From Chlamydia gallinacea 08-1274/3 (lineage in GTDB: Bacteria > Chlamydiota > Chlamydiia > Chlamydiales > Chlamydiaceae): 64,000 nucleotides of DNA. The stretch spans positions 496,001 through 560,000 of the forward strand of contig NZ_CP015840.1 of assembly GCF_000471025.2 (NCBI RefSeq). The letters are read 5' to 3'. The notes below the pieces were generated by a model. It saw only the letters and a list, made by a program, of their open reading frames with translations, ran no database searches and was not told where the DNA came from. A program made the translations under genes and the position numbers. This document shows, piece after piece, positions 35,627 through 45,388 of this stretch. Positions within the stretch are counted from its first letter, which is position 1, and the number at the start of each line of letters is the position of its first letter.

Positions 35627-37249
35627 TTGTTTAGGATTATTAGTTTTTTTTGTTCCTGGATTCTTATAGCTTTTGCTCAACCGGATTGCAGTATACTATT
35701 TTCTTGTTTGGGAAGCGCATGGGGCTACGGTCTTCTTTGGTATAGTTTAGAACCCTGCACACAGCATTCTCTTTCTTGGAAGAAAGTATTTCTAATAGTA
35801 TTTTTCTGGGGTATAACTCTCTACGGTTGGCATTTTTCCTGGATGTTATCTGATTTTTATGTAGGAAAATTTATCTACCTTGTTTGGGCAATGCTTTGCG
35901 GACTACTTGCATGTTTATTGTCACTATTTTCTTGCTGTCTTATTTATGCGATTAGAAAAAAAATGTTCGCTATTCTCTGGTGTTTCCCCGGATTTTGGGT
36001 AGGTATAGAGATGTTAAGATTTTACTTTCTCTTATCCGGAATGTCACTAGATTATTTAGGGTGGCCAATAACAGCTACGGCTTATGGAAGACAATTCGGA
36101 GGAATTTTTGGTTGGGCAGGAGAAAGTTTTTTACTAGTCATGACGGGAATTAGCTTTTATCTTGTTTTGCTAAGAAAACGTTATTCTTTTCGTTTGTGGT
36201 TAATATGTGCTCTATTTCCATATGTTGTAGGTGGATTGCATTATGAATATCTGAAAGTAGGATTTTCTAATCGAGATAGCTTACGACTAGCTGTAATTCA
36301 GCCAGCAAGCTCACCTTATACGAACTGTACGCCAGGCGGAGCTTTTTGCACATGGCAGAGATTAATTCATCTTGCATCTATAGTAAAAAAACCAGTAGAT
36401 CTTGTGATTTTCCCAGAAGCTGTTCTCCCCTTTGCTCAGGATAGAAAAGTCTATTCCTATGATGAGAGTCGCAGCATACTAGCTCCTTTAGTAGATTTGA
36501 AACAACGAGACGAGTTTTTAACAAATATTGATTGGATGCGTGCGCTTGTTGATTATTTTGACTGCCCGGTTCTTATGGGGTTGGAGAGGTTTGAAGAAAG
36601 AGATTCTCAGGTATATGTTTATAATTCTGCCACATGCCTTTCTCATGAAGGAGGGGTGTTTAGTTATGATAAACGTATTCTCGTCCCCGGGGGAGAGTAC
36701 ATTCCTTGCGGTAGATTAGGTTGGTTCTTTTGTAAGAAATATTTTCCTGAGTACGCACTGACATGTCGCCGTCTTCCAGGAATTCGTTCTGGAGTACTAA
36801 AAATACAGAACTTGCCTAAGATGGGAATATCGATTTGTTATGAAGAAACTTTTGGGAATTTACTTAGACAATATAAAAATGAAGGCGCAAAGTTTCTTGT
36901 AAATTTAACTAATGATGGCTGGTATCCTTCTTCAAGGCTTCCTCAAGTGCATTTTTTTCATGGAATTTTACGTAATCAAGAATTAGGTATGCCTTGTGTA
37001 CGTTCTTGCCATACGGGTGTTACTGTAGCAGCAGATGCTTTAGGTAGAGTTTTACATATGCTTCCATATGAAACTTGTTCTAGAAAAGCATTTCCAGGGG
37101 TGCTGCAAATCGATCTTCCTTTGCAGAATTATTTTACTTTATATTCTTGGTGGGGAGATCTACCTATGATCATTTTATCTATAATCTCTCTTAGTTGGAT
37201 GGGATGTTATTTTGGATATCGCTTGCTTGCTAAAAAAGAAAAAGGATAA
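35627..37249 (+). CDS. lnt: Apolipoprotein N-acyltransferase
   Basis: 540 aa inner-membrane enzyme that adds the third acyl chain to lipoproteins. Several hydrophobic helices occupy the first 215 residues, followed by a nitrilase-like domain with the Glu-Lys-Cys triad in FPEAVLPFAQ, KRILVPGGEY and SICYEETFG. Start TTG 35627 with AGGAAC upstream; no better in-frame start is near. Likely clients in this window are Mip and the LptE-like lipoprotein. It heads the run lnt-lpxC-fabZ-lpxA and corresponds to CT534. Confidence 0.93.
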   Translation: MFRIISFFCSWILIAFAQPDCSILFSCLGSAWGYGLLWYSLEPCTQHSLSWKKVFLIVFFWGITLYGWHFSWMLSDFYVGKFIYLVWAMLCGLLACLLSLFSCCLIYAIRKKMFAILWCFPGFWVGIEMLRFYFLLSGMSLDYLGWPITATAYGRQFGGIFGWAGESFLLVMTGISFYLVLLRKRYSFRLWLICALFPYVVGGLHYEYLKVGFSNRDSLRLAVIQPASSPYTNCTPGGAFCTWQRLIHLASIVKKPVDLVIFPEAVLPFAQDRKVYSYDESRSILAPLVDLKQRDEFLTNIDWMRALVDYFDCPVLMGLERFEERDSQVYVYNSATCLSHEGGVFSYDKRILVPGGEYIPCGRLGWFFCKKYFPEYALTCRRLPGIRSGVLKIQNLPKMGISICYEETFGNLLRQYKNEGAKFLVNLTNDGWYPSSRLPQVHFFHGILRNQELGMPCVRSCHTGVTVAADALGRVLHMLPYETCSRKAFPGVLQIDLPLQNYFTLYSWWGDLPMIILSIISLSWMGCYFGYRLLAKKEKG

Positions 37250-37278
37250 TATACAAACACTCTTTCTCAGGTTTTTAC

Positions 37279-38121
37279 ATGTTAGAACGAGCTCAAAGAA
37301 CGTTAAAGCGTGAAGTGCATTACTCTGGAGTGGGGATTCACTTTGGAAAGTCAGCGACTTTAACTTTAGAGCCTGCTGAAGAAAATACGGGAATCGTTTT
37401 CTCCCGTTCAGATACTGCAGGAGAATATATTCCAGCATTGCTTTCTCATGTGTGTAGTACAGGGCGAAGTACTACATTATCTTCAGGGGATTCTGTTATT
37501 GCAACTGTTGAACATCTCATGGCTGCCTTGCGGTCTAGTAATATTGATAATGTGATTGTTCATTGTAGTGAAGAAGAAGTCCCTATAGGGGATGGGAGTT
37601 CACAGGTGTTTATGCAGCTTATTGATGATGCAGGTATTTGCGAGCAAAATGCTAAAGTCTCTATTGCGCAACTATCTCGGCCCGTGTACTATCAAACCCA
37701 AGATACTTTTCTTGCGGCTTTTCCCTGTGATGAATTGAAAATTTCGTATACTTTGCATTATCCTCAAAGTCCTACTATAGGAACTCAATATCGTTCTTTC
37801 GTGATAACTGAAGGATCTTTTCGCAAGGAAATTGCTCCTTGTAGAACATTTGCTCTATACAATGAGTTGTGTTTTTTGATGGATAAGGGATTAATAGGAG
37901 GAGGCTGCTTAGAGAATGCCGTTGTGTTTAAAGATGATGGTATTATTAGTCGAGGTCCGCTACGTTTTGCAGATGAACCTGTGAGGCATAAAGTTTTGGA
38001 TTTAATAGGCGATTTATCTTTAGTTGGTAAGCCTTTTAAAGCACATATTGTAGCTGTAGGATCAGGGCATTCTTCAAATGTTGCCTTAGGTAGAAAAATT
38101 CTAGAAGTATTGCAATCTTAA
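37279..38121 (+). CDS. lpxC: UDP-3-O-acyl-N-acetylglucosamine deacetylase
   Basis: 280 aa zinc amidase, the committed step of lipid A synthesis. Zinc ligands His79 (VEHLMAAL), His237 and Asp241 (RHKVLDLIGD) are present, with the catalytic Glu78 and His264 (GSGHSSN). Length is slightly shorter than the E. coli protein (305 aa). It is followed 14 bases later by fabZ. It corresponds to CT533. Confidence 0.96.
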   Translation: MLERAQRTLKREVHYSGVGIHFGKSATLTLEPAEENTGIVFSRSDTAGEYIPALLSHVCSTGRSTTLSSGDSVIATVEHLMAALRSSNIDNVIVHCSEEEVPIGDGSSQVFMQLIDDAGICEQNAKVSIAQLSRPVYYQTQDTFLAAFPCDELKISYTLHYPQSPTIGTQYRSFVITEGSFRKEIAPCRTFALYNELCFLMDKGLIGGGCLENAVVFKDDGIISRGPLRFADEPVRHKVLDLIGDLSLVGKPFKAHIVAVGSGHSSNVALGRKILEVLQS

Positions 38122-38135
38122 GAAATGAGTGGTGA

Positions 38136-38600
38136 ATGAAAGAGGCTCCTGTAATTAAATTACGAGAATTATTAAACTTACTTCCGCATCGCTATCCATT
38201 TTTACTTGTGGATCGTGTATTGTCTTATGATTTAGAAAAAAAGTCGATAGTTGCACAAAAAAATGTAACGATAAACGAGCCTTTTTTCGTAGGGCATTTT
38301 CCTGAAATACCCATCATGCCTGGAGTGTTGATATTAGAATCTTTGTCACAAGCAGCCGGAGTATTGCTGGGCTTAATTTTAGAAAATGATCGACATAAGA
38401 GGTTGGCTTTATTTCTAGGGATACAAAAAGCAAAGTTTCGTCAGGCGGTAAGACCTGGCGATGTTCTTACGCTTCATGCAGAATTTTCCCTAATTTCTCC
38501 CAGAGGGGGTAAGGCGATGGCGAAGGCTTGTGTAGGTTCTCAAGTTGTTGCTGAGGGCGAACTGAGTTTTGCTCTAGTAGATAAAGAATCTTTAGATTGA
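38136..38600 (+). CDS. fabZ: 3-hydroxyacyl-ACP dehydratase FabZ
   Basis: 154 aa hotdog dehydratase of fatty acid synthesis. Catalytic His54 in [11 protein letters not shown] and Glu68 in [24 protein letters not shown] is the usual N-terminal strand. Its place between lpxC and lpxA is common in Gram-negative bacteria and balances acyl-ACP between lipid A and phospholipid. It corresponds to CT532. Confidence 0.96.
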   Translation: MKEAPVIKLRELLNLLPHRYPFLLVDRVLSYDLEKKSIVAQKNVTINEPFFVGHFPEIPIMPGVLILESLSQAAGVLLGLILENDRHKRLALFLGIQKAKFRQAVRPGDVLTLHAEFSLISPRGGKAMAKACVGSQVVAEGELSFALVDKESLD

Positions 38601-38609
38601 CGGAGACAT

Positions 38610-39446
38610 ATGACGAACATTCACCCAACAGCAATTATTGAATCTGGGGCTAAAATCGGTCAGAATGTTGTTATTGAGCCGTATGCAGTGATCAAATCTA
38701 CGGTGACCCTTTGTGATAATGTAGTGGTTAAATCATATGCTTATATTGACGGGCACACTACTATAGGTAAAGGGACGACAATTTGGCCATCGGCAATGAT
38801 AGGCAATAAACCTCAGGATTTAAAATATCAGGGGGAAAAAACCTATGTGACTATTGGTGAAAACTGTGAGATCCGAGAATTTGTTATTATTACTTCCTCA
38901 ACGTTTGAAGGGACGACAGTTTCCATAGGAAATAATTGTTTAATTATGCCTTGGGCTCATGTAGCTCATAATTGTACTATTGGAAATCACGTGATTTTGA
39001 GTAATCATGCGCAGTTAGCTGGTCATGTGTTTGTAGGAGATTATGCTATCATTGGAGGCATGGTTGGAGTTCATCAATTTGTCCGCATAGGGGCGCACGC
39101 TATGGTGGGTGCCTTAAGCGGTGTTCGTCGTGACATTCCCCCCTATACTATAGGAACAGGGAATCCCTACCAGTTGGGAGGGATAAATAAAATAGGTTTG
39201 CAGAGAAGACAGGTACCTTTTGAAACACGTTTAATTTTAATTAAAGTGTTTAAAAAGGTATATCGTAGTACGAGAAGTTTTTCGGAAGCTTTATTAGAAG
39301 CTCAGGAAGAATATGGTCACATTCCTGAAGTGCAAAGCTTTGTTCATTTTTGTCAGCATCCAAGTAAACGAGGTATCGAGCGGGGTGCTGATAAAGACGC
39401 ATTCCAAGATGAAATATTGAGTAAGGAAGTCTTAGTTGAATCTTAA
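38610..39446 (+). CDS. lpxA: UDP-N-acetylglucosamine O-acyltransferase
   Basis: 278 aa left-handed beta-helix with hexapeptide repeats from residue 3 to about 180 and a helical tail. The catalytic His is His120 in [11 protein letters not shown]. The chlamydial enzyme is known to prefer non-hydroxylated myristoyl-ACP, but this cannot be read here. Notably, AAGGAAG (39423-39429) inside the last codons stands 6 bases before a TTG (39436) that opens only five codons; see the fmt finding. In the other chlamydiae I know, fmt follows lpxA. Confidence 0.95.
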   Translation: MTNIHPTAIIESGAKIGQNVVIEPYAVIKSTVTLCDNVVVKSYAYIDGHTTIGKGTTIWPSAMIGNKPQDLKYQGEKTYVTIGENCEIREFVIITSSTFEGTTVSIGNNCLIMPWAHVAHNCTIGNHVILSNHAQLAGHVFVGDYAIIGGMVGVHQFVRIGAHAMVGALSGVRRDIPPYTIGTGNPYQLGGINKIGLQRRQVPFETRLILIKVFKKVYRSTRSFSEALLEAQEEYGHIPEVQSFVHFCQHPSKRGIERGADKDAFQDEILSKEVLVES

Positions 39447-39757
39447 AATATAAGATTTTTCTTCTGAAACTCATAGAATGGTCTATTATCGCTTCGCTTT
39501 GGTTTTTATTTTTTAAGATTTGTAAGTGTTATAGGTAGATTATCGTATTTATGATGAGATAAATCGAGGTCAACTATAGGTGAGCTTTTATAGAAAGTTG
39601 GCTTTAAAATAATTTTCTAAAAATTTTTTTAATTAAAAAATTAGCATTTCTAATGTGTTTATTAATTTACTTTAGCAATTAAGTGCCATCTGTGATATAG
39701 TTTTCCCCTTGAAAGTGCTTCAATTAAGTTTATTAATTTTGAATCGAGGAGGTGGAT
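39447..39757. other. Intergenic region in place of fmt; promoter of the Inc-like gene
   Basis: No reading frame of note in about 310 bases. AT content is high and a near-perfect inverted repeat lies at 39622-39642 (AATTTTTT / AAAAAATT around TAATT). A promoter for the downstream gene is plausible at 39672-39701. In C. trachomatis this position holds fmt, of which only a start-like remnant is visible at the left edge. Confidence 0.6.
39672..39701 (+). promoter_or_regulatory. Candidate promoter for the Cap1-like gene
   Basis: TTAGCA (39672-39677) and TATAGT (39696-39701) with an 18-base spacer; 4 and 5 of 6 consensus matches. It lies 57 bases before the ATG at 39758. Unconfirmed. Confidence 0.4.
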
Positions 39758-40714
39758 ATGGCTTCTGCAGCATCACGTGCAGTACCCACCCTTTGTCTCG
39801 CTGGGAGAGTGGTTTCCTTAGGTTCGTCAAAACAAAAGCTTCAATTGCCTGGGAATTGCTTCTCGCAATTTTTGACAAGTAGATCGAACCATTTAGCCCG
39901 TTACGTTAAGGAAACAAAGAATATAGATAAGGCGTTTAAGTTTGCTAAGTCTGCGTCGGAGTTCTCTTATCGTCTGCTAGATCTTACGGGGAATTCAGGA
40001 GAGATTTCGCTTACGCTGCAAAATACAACGAGTACGCTAAGCACGGCACGATCTGTGATAGCCCTAACTAATGCGTATAATGGAGCAATCCCTGGATTTG
40101 TAAGTGCTGTTAGAAGTTGCTATCAGCATATAAAACAGTGTATTTCTCCTAATCGCTATGGCAGCGAAAAAGTTATTGCTTATAATGAGTGCTATATCAA
40201 TAGAGCGGATCATGCATTGGCAGCTATTGACTCTTTAAGTGTGGCTGTAGGGGCATCGACCTATGTAGCAACGTTTGGTGTTGTTCGTCCTGTGCTGCTA
40301 GCTAATAAACTTGCTAATACGCCCTTCTTGCGCTCAGAACTTAAACAGGCTTTAGGTAGTAGTGTTGATTACATGATGACCGCAAATCATGCTGCGGGAG
40401 TTGTTGGTAAGATAGCGGTTTTAGCCTATGAAACACGTGCCTATAGTCGAGCAAAAGAACAATTGGATTCTCTTATCCAGGCAGAGCAAGATGTTTCACG
40501 TCATGGGGAAATGTTGGGCAGCTTACGACAATCACATCTTCAGGCTTTGAAGAAAACAATTCTTGCTCTATTAGAGAAGGCTTTTGAGCTTATTGCCGAT
40601 ATTGTGAAGTTTGTTCCTATGCCTCATTATACTGCTTTACGTCTTGTCGTGGTTTCTGGGTTAGTAACAGTATCCAGTGCTCTTGGCTGTTATTCTCTCT
40701 GGACAAGTTCATAA
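39758..40714 (+). CDS. Cap1/CT529-like inclusion membrane protein
   Basis: 318 aa from ATG 39758, chosen because GAGGAGGTG sits just before it. The protein aligns by eye with the C. trachomatis CD8 antigen Cap1 (CT529): shared segments include AKSASEF, ARSVIALTNAYNGAIPG, RPVLLANKLANTPFL, GSSVDYMMTANHAAGVVG and a C-terminal LEKAFELIADIVKFVPMP. The C terminus has closely spaced hydrophobic helices (about 283-315), the bilobed pattern of type III-secreted Inc proteins that insert in the inclusion membrane. It also sits before rplC, as CT529 does. A strong terminator follows. Confidence 0.82.
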   Translation: MASAASRAVPTLCLAGRVVSLGSSKQKLQLPGNCFSQFLTSRSNHLARYVKETKNIDKAFKFAKSASEFSYRLLDLTGNSGEISLTLQNTTSTLSTARSVIALTNAYNGAIPGFVSAVRSCYQHIKQCISPNRYGSEKVIAYNECYINRADHALAAIDSLSVAVGASTYVATFGVVRPVLLANKLANTPFLRSELKQALGSSVDYMMTANHAAGVVGKIAVLAYETRAYSRAKEQLDSLIQAEQDVSRHGEMLGSLRQSHLQALKKTILALLEKAFELIADIVKFVPMPHYTALRLVVVSGLVTVSSALGCYSLWTSS

Positions 40715-40743
40715 GGAAACTTCCTAGTTTTTATAGTATTGGG

Positions 40744-40778
40744 AAAACGCTTCTAGATTTTCTAGAAGCGTTTTTTTT
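40744..40778 (+). terminator. Rho-independent terminator after the Cap1-like gene
   Basis: AAAACGCTTCTAGA and TCTAGAAGCGTTTT form a 14-bp perfect stem with a TTT loop at 40744-40774, running into eight T residues. It cleanly separates the Inc-like gene from the ribosomal operon. Confidence 0.95.
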
Positions 40779-41009
40779 GTTTTATTAGTAAATAAAAATT
40801 TTAATAAGAATGAAGTTATACGTTCTTATTCAGAAGTCTCATTTTTTCTTATTGTAAAAATCTTCCTCCTCTGATAACCTACCCCTTTATTTTCTTAATG
40901 AAAAGGTTCCTTTTCTTTTTAGGAAATTCTACGAGCAAAATGCTAAAATAGTTTGTCTGATTGTGTTCACTTCGGTGTTTTCAGTCATTGTTTTGTTAAT
41001 GGGTACTGT
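40779..41009. other. Leader region of the ribosomal protein operon
   Basis: No gene. It holds two inverted repeats: AATAAGAA / TTCTTATT at 40803-40830, and GAAAAGG-TT-CCTTTTC at 40900-40915 followed by TTTTT, which resembles a small intrinsic terminator. A possible -10 element TAAAAT is at 40944-40949 with no good -35 partner. The operon promoter is therefore probably in this interval, and transcript attenuation is possible. Confidence 0.45.
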
Positions 41010-41669
41010 ATGCGATCTCAGCTTAGCTTAATGGGAAAAAAGGAAGGCATGGTTCATGTCTTTGATAAAGAAGGAAATCTAGTAGCATGCTCGGTAATTA
41101 GCATGAGTTCTAATGTTGTTACTCAAGTAAAGTTAAAAATGACCGATGGCTATAACGCTGTTCAGTTAGGAGTAGACGAACTTAATGTTAAAGAGAAAAC
41201 TTTGTTAAGGCGTATGAATAAGCCAGAAATAGGTCATTGTAAAAAATCTGGCTCGCGAATTTTTCGTACATTAAAAGAAGTTCGTCTTTCTGAAGAAGCA
41301 ATCCAGGAAGTTTCTCTAGGGAATGAGTTTGGTGTAGAATCTTTTGAGAATGTTACCTCTGTGGATGTTAGTGGTGTTTCCAAAGGTAAGGGATTTCAGG
41401 GGGTAATGAAAAAGTACGGATTTCGTGGAGGCCCCGGAAGTCATGGTTCTGGATTTCATCGACATGCTGGTTCTATAGGAATGAGATCTACGCCAGGGCG
41501 GTGTTTCCCAGGAAGTAAGCGTCCTAGTCATATGGGTGCTGTCAATGTGACAGTGAAAAATTTAGAAGTAGTTAAAGTAGATCCAGAGAAGAAAGTTCTT
41601 TTAGTTAAGGGAGCTATTCCCGGTGCTAAGGGGTCTATTGTTGTAGTGAGACGTTCCTCAAAGGTGTAA
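41010..41669 (+). CDS. rplC: Ribosomal protein uL3
   Basis: 219 aa from ATG 41010 (MRSQLSLMGKKEGM), the start expected from chlamydial L3; the frame extends to 40953 without support. It shows GPGSHGSGFHRHAGSIG and RVMKK-like GVMKKYGFRGG signatures near residues 130-160. It binds 23S rRNA at the peptidyl transferase periphery. It is the first gene of a fused S10-spc-alpha operon; rpsJ (S10) itself is not upstream. Ribosome site is weak. Confidence 0.95.
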   Translation: MRSQLSLMGKKEGMVHVFDKEGNLVACSVISMSSNVVTQVKLKMTDGYNAVQLGVDELNVKEKTLLRRMNKPEIGHCKKSGSRIFRTLKEVRLSEEAIQEVSLGNEFGVESFENVTSVDVSGVSKGKGFQGVMKKYGFRGGPGSHGSGFHRHAGSIGMRSTPGRCFPGSKRPSHMGAVNVTVKNLEVVKVDPEKKVLLVKGAIPGAKGSIVVVRRSSKV

Positions 41670-41685
41670 ATAGAAGAGGGTTCTG

Positions 41686-42363
41686 ATGGTTTTATTGTCA
41701 AAATTTGATTTTTTGGGGAATAAGGTGGGGGACGTTGAGTTGTCCGACGCTCTTTTTGTTCAAGAAGATTCTGGGCTGCAATTGATAAAGGATTATTTGG
41801 TGGCAATTCAGGCAAATAAACGTCAGTGGTCTGCGTGCACAAAAAATCGTTCTGAGGTTAGTCATACTACAAAAAAGCCTTTTCGTCAGAAAGGGACAGG
41901 AAATGCTCGACAAGGTTGTTTAGCAGCTCCCCAGTTTCGTGGTGGGGGGATTGTTTTCGGCCCTAGGCCTAAGTTTGATCAGCACGTGCGTATTAATCGT
42001 AAAGAAAAAAGAGCTGCTATTCGTTTATTGTTTGTTCAAAAAATTCAATCGCATCGTTTAGTGGTTGCTGATGATAGTGTCTTTACAAGTAGCCTGTCTG
42101 CCCCAAAAACTAAAGAAGTTTTACGGTTTTTGAAAGATTGTAATATTGAGTGTCGTGGAGTGCTTTTTATCGACGATCTTAGTCATTCGGGAAGCAACAT
42201 GAATTTGCGAATGAGTGTGCGTAACTTGCCCGCTGTTCGTGGGTTTGCATACGGTATGAACGTTAATGGTTATGATTTAGTCTCTGCTCATAGTATAGTA
42301 ATTTCTGAAAAAGCTTTGAGTGGGCTCGCCGAGCACCTAGTTTCTGGTGGAATGAAAGGTTAA
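41686..42363 (+). CDS. rplD: Ribosomal protein uL4
   Basis: 225 aa. The exit-tunnel loop segment [20 protein letters not shown] near residues 69-88 is typical of L4. In E. coli L4 represses its own operon through the S10 leader; whether that occurs here is unknown. GAGGG lies 8 bases upstream. Confidence 0.95.
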   Translation: MVLLSKFDFLGNKVGDVELSDALFVQEDSGLQLIKDYLVAIQANKRQWSACTKNRSEVSHTTKKPFRQKGTGNARQGCLAAPQFRGGGIVFGPRPKFDQHVRINRKEKRAAIRLLFVQKIQSHRLVVADDSVFTSSLSAPKTKEVLRFLKDCNIECRGVLFIDDLSHSGSNMNLRMSVRNLPAVRGFAYGMNVNGYDLVSAHSIVISEKALSGLAEHLVSGGMKG

Positions 42364-42378
42364 AAGGAAAATTAGGAC

Positions 42379-42714
42379 ATGAAAGATCCTTATGATGTAA
42401 TCAAGCGGCATTATGTGACTGAGAAGGCAAAAACTTTAGAAGGTTTGAGTCTTGGTAATGGCGAAGGTAAGAAGAAGGGTGCTTATTGCAAACATCCAAA
42501 ATACACGTTTATTGTGGATGGCAATGCAACCAAGCCTTTGATTGCTCAAGCTCTCGAGTCGATATATGCTGATAAAAAAGTAAAAGTTAAGAGTGTAAAC
42601 ACAATGTGTGTAAAACCTCAGCCGGCCCGAATGTTTCGTGGAAAGCGAAGAGGGAGAACTGCAGGATTTAAGAAGGCTATTGTAACCTTCTACGAAGGCC
42701 ATTCTATCGGGTAA
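42379..42714 (+). CDS. rplW: Ribosomal protein uL23
   Basis: 111 aa. [14 protein letters not shown] at the N terminus and the C-terminal [16 protein letters not shown] are L23 signatures. It forms the tunnel-exit docking site for trigger factor and SRP. Residues 25-40 ([16 protein letters not shown]) make a basic loop. It is spaced 15 bases after rplD. Confidence 0.93.
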   Translation: MKDPYDVIKRHYVTEKAKTLEGLSLGNGEGKKKGAYCKHPKYTFIVDGNATKPLIAQALESIYADKKVKVKSVNTMCVKPQPARMFRGKRRGRTAGFKKAIVTFYEGHSIG

Positions 42715-42738
42715 CTTATTGATTGAGGAAAGAAAGAC

Positions 42739-43641
42739 ATGTTTAAAAAATTTAAGCCGATAACTCCAGGAACTAGACAATTAGTTCTTCCGGCTTTTGA
42801 TGAGTTGACCACTAAAGGAGATTTGCAAGAAGGAAAGCAGGGGAAATTAGCTAAGAATGGTGGCGAAAATTCTCTCAAGAAGCGGTCCAGGCAAAGTCTT
42901 CGGCCCAATAAAAAGCTTTCTTTTTTCAAAAAGAGTTCGGGTGGTCGCGATAATTTAGGGCATATCTCTTGTCGTCACCGAGGCGGAGGAGCTCGACGTT
43001 TGTATAGGATTATTGACTTTAAACGCAATAAAGATGGGATTGAAGCTAAAGTTGTATCTATCGAATATGATCCTAATCGTTCGGCCTACATTGCATTGCT
43101 TAATTATGTTGATGGGGAAAAACGTTATATATTGGCTCCAAAAGGAATTAGACGGGGAGATTACGTTGTTTCTGGAGAAGGTAGTCCTTTTAAAGTAGGT
43201 TGCTGTATGTCATTAAAAAGCATGCCCCTAGGACTATCGGTACATAATATTGAAATGCGTCCCTTTTCTGGAGGGAAGCTAGTTCGGTCTGCAGGCTTAG
43301 CAGCTCAGATTATAGCGAAAAGTGCGGGATATGTGACTTTAAAAATGCCTTCGGGCGAGTTTCGTATGTTAAATGAATGCTGCCGAGCGACTATAGGTGA
43401 AGTTTCTAATGCGGATCATAGTTTATGTGTAGATGGTAAGGCTGGAAGGAAGCGTTGGAGAGGAATTCGCCCCACGGTTCGCGGTACCGCTATGAATCCT
43501 GTAGACCATCCTCATGGAGGTGGTGAAGGTCGACATAATGGCTATATTCCTCGCACTCCTTGGGGTAAGGTCACAAAAGGATTAAAAACTCGCGATAAGC
43601 GTAAAAGTAATAAATGGATAGTTAAAGATCGTAGGAAATAG
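42739..43641 (+). CDS. rplB: Ribosomal protein uL2 with an enlarged N-terminal loop
   Basis: 300 aa; the chlamydial L2 proteins I remember are 284 aa. The catalytic-region motif [15 protein letters not shown] near residue 255 is intact. The extra residues lie in the N-terminal loop, about 30-48 (Gln-Glu-Gly-Lys-Gln then Gly/Lys/Asn/Ser-rich), between DELTTKGDL and [12 protein letters not shown]. The insertion is in frame and basic. The rest of the protein is conventional. Confidence 0.96.
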   Translation: MFKKFKPITPGTRQLVLPAFDELTTKGDLQEGKQGKLAKNGGENSLKKRSRQSLRPNKKLSFFKKSSGGRDNLGHISCRHRGGGARRLYRIIDFKRNKDGIEAKVVSIEYDPNRSAYIALLNYVDGEKRYILAPKGIRRGDYVVSGEGSPFKVGCCMSLKSMPLGLSVHNIEMRPFSGGKLVRSAGLAAQIIAKSAGYVTLKMPSGEFRMLNECCRATIGEVSNADHSLCVDGKAGRKRWRGIRPTVRGTAMNPVDHPHGGGEGRHNGYIPRTPWGKVTKGLKTRDKRKSNKWIVKDRRK

Positions 43642-43647
43642 GGATTT

Positions 43648-43914
43648 ATGAGTAGATCGTTAAGAAAAGGTCCTTTTGTTGATCACCACCTAATTAAAAA
43701 AGTGCGTGCGATGAACTTGGGAGAAAAAAAATCTCCGATTAAAACATGGTCTCGTCGTTCTATGATTACTCCTGAAATGATTGGTCACACATTTGAAGTG
43801 CATAATGGGAGAAAGTTTTTAACGGTTTTTGTTTCAGAAACTATGGTAGGGCATAAATTAGGAGAGTTCTCTCCAACGAGAATGTTTAAAAGTCATCCCG
43901 TGAAAAAAGGGTAA
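43648..43914 (+). CDS. rpsS: Ribosomal protein uS19
   Basis: 88 aa. [14 protein letters not shown] at the start and [16 protein letters not shown] at the end are classic S19. It sits in the 30S head and contacts S13. It starts 6 bases after rplB. Confidence 0.96.
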   Translation: MSRSLRKGPFVDHHLIKKVRAMNLGEKKSPIKTWSRRSMITPEMIGHTFEVHNGRKFLTVFVSETMVGHKLGEFSPTRMFKSHPVKKG

Positions 43915-43926
43915 AGGAGACGAGTC

Positions 43927-44262
43927 ATGTTTAAAGCAACCGCTCGTTACATACGGGTTCAGCCCCGCAAAGCACGATTAGCTGCTGGGCTTATGAGAAA
44001 TTTAAGTGTAATAGAGGCGCGACAACAGCTAGATTTTTCTTCTCTAAAGGCTGGAAGGTGTTTAAAAAAAGTTTTAGATAGTGCTGTAGCTAATGCTGAA
44101 CTCAATGAGAATGTGAAGCGTGAGGAGTTAAGCGTTATCGAAGTTAGAGTGGATGCGGGTCCTACATATAAACGGGCTAAGTCGAAAAGTCGGGGAGGAA
44201 GGTCTCCAATTTTAAAGCGTACTAGCCATCTAACTGTGATTGTCGGAGAGAAAAAGCGGTAG
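43927..44262 (+). CDS. rplV: Ribosomal protein uL22
   Basis: 111 aa. [17 protein letters not shown] near the start and the tunnel hairpin [18 protein letters not shown] are visible. It lines the nascent peptide tunnel. AAAGGAGACGAG precedes the ATG, a good ribosome site. Confidence 0.95.
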   Translation: MFKATARYIRVQPRKARLAAGLMRNLSVIEARQQLDFSSLKAGRCLKKVLDSAVANAELNENVKREELSVIEVRVDAGPTYKRAKSKSRGGRSPILKRTSHLTVIVGEKKR

Positions 44263-44270
44263 GAGAGGCT

Positions 44271-44939
44271 ATGGGTCAGAAAGGATGTCCAATTGGTTTT
44301 CGTACGGGCGTTACTAAGAAATGGCGCTCGTTATGGTATGGAAACAACCAAGAGTTTGGGAAGTTTCTTATTGAAGATGTAAAAATTCGAGATTTTTTGA
44401 GAAAAAAGCCTTCTTGTCAAGGAGCTGCGGGTTTTGTCGTAAGACGAATGAGTGGGAAAATAGAAGTTACTATTCAAACAGCTCGTCCAGGACTGGTAAT
44501 TGGGAAAAAAGGTGCTGAAGTCGACCTTTTAAAGGAAGAGCTTAAAAAACTTACTGGTAAAGAAGTTTGGGTAGAAATTTCGGAAATTAAGCGTCCTGAA
44601 TTAAATGCAAAGTTAGTTGCTGACAACATTGCTAAACAAATTGAACGTCGTGTTTCTTTTCGACGTGCCATGAAAAAGGCCATGCAGTCTGTCATGGATG
44701 GTGGGGCTGTAGGTGTTAAAATACAGGTTTCTGGAAGATTAGCAGGTGCAGAAATTGCTCGCTCAGAATGGTATAAAAATGGTCGGGTGCCTTTGCATAC
44801 CTTAAGAGCTGATATTGATTATGCCACTGCCTCTGCAGAAACTACTTATGGAATTATCGGGGTAAAGGTTTGGATTAATCTTGGAGAGAAATCCTCTACA
44901 GCTAATAACGGTAGTGCTCCAGCTCCAATTGCGCAATAA
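44271..44939 (+). CDS. rpsC: Ribosomal protein uS3
   Basis: 222 aa. [13 protein letters not shown] start, KH-domain motif [14 protein letters not shown] near residue 72 and the helicase-face segment [23 protein letters not shown] (in parts) around 158. Part of the mRNA entry channel. The tail [13 protein letters not shown] is a species-specific polar extension. Confidence 0.95.
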   Translation: MGQKGCPIGFRTGVTKKWRSLWYGNNQEFGKFLIEDVKIRDFLRKKPSCQGAAGFVVRRMSGKIEVTIQTARPGLVIGKKGAEVDLLKEELKKLTGKEVWVEISEIKRPELNAKLVADNIAKQIERRVSFRRAMKKAMQSVMDGGAVGVKIQVSGRLAGAEIARSEWYKNGRVPLHTLRADIDYATASAETTYGIIGVKVWINLGEKSSTANNGSAPAPIAQ

Positions 44940-44968
44940 TGGTGTAAATCAAGGATGTGTGAATTGCT

Positions 44969-45385
44969 ATGTTGATGCCTAAACGAATGAAATTTCGCAA
45001 GCAACAAAAGGGTCAATTTGCTGGCCTGAGTAAGGGTGCTACTTTTGTTGACTTTGGTGACTTTGGAATGCAAGCTTTAGATAGGGGATGGGTTACCAGT
45101 CGACAAATAGAGGCTTGTCGGGTTGCAATTAATAGATACTTAAAACGTAAAGGAAAGGTCTGGATTCGTATTTTTCCAGATAAAAGTGTAAGTAAAAAGC
45201 CTGCAGAGACTCGTATGGGTAAAGGTAAAGGGGCTCCCGACCATTGGGTGGCAGTAGTGCGCCCAGGACGCATTCTTTTTGAAGTGGCTAATGTGTCTAA
45301 AGAAGATGCTCAAGACGCTTTAAGAAGGGCTGCGGCAAAATTAGGTATAAGGACACGTTTTGTTAAGCGAGTCGAAAGGGTGTAA
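44969..45385 (+). CDS. rplP: Ribosomal protein uL16
   Basis: 138 aa, start [16 protein letters not shown] as in other chlamydiae. [17 protein letters not shown] near residue 78 is the tRNA-binding loop region. It is spaced 29 bases after rpsC. Confidence 0.95.
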   Translation: MLMPKRMKFRKQQKGQFAGLSKGATFVDFGDFGMQALDRGWVTSRQIEACRVAINRYLKRKGKVWIRIFPDKSVSKKPAETRMGKGKGAPDHWVAVVRPGRILFEVANVSKEDAQDALRRAAAKLGIRTRFVKRVERV

Positions 45386-45388
45386 ATC

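Noticed and set aside
40492..40501. TGTTTCACGT, the first ten bases of the parS consensus
   Set aside because: The second half of the palindrome is absent and the bases encode ordinary residues inside the Cap1-like gene, so it is probably not a ParB site.
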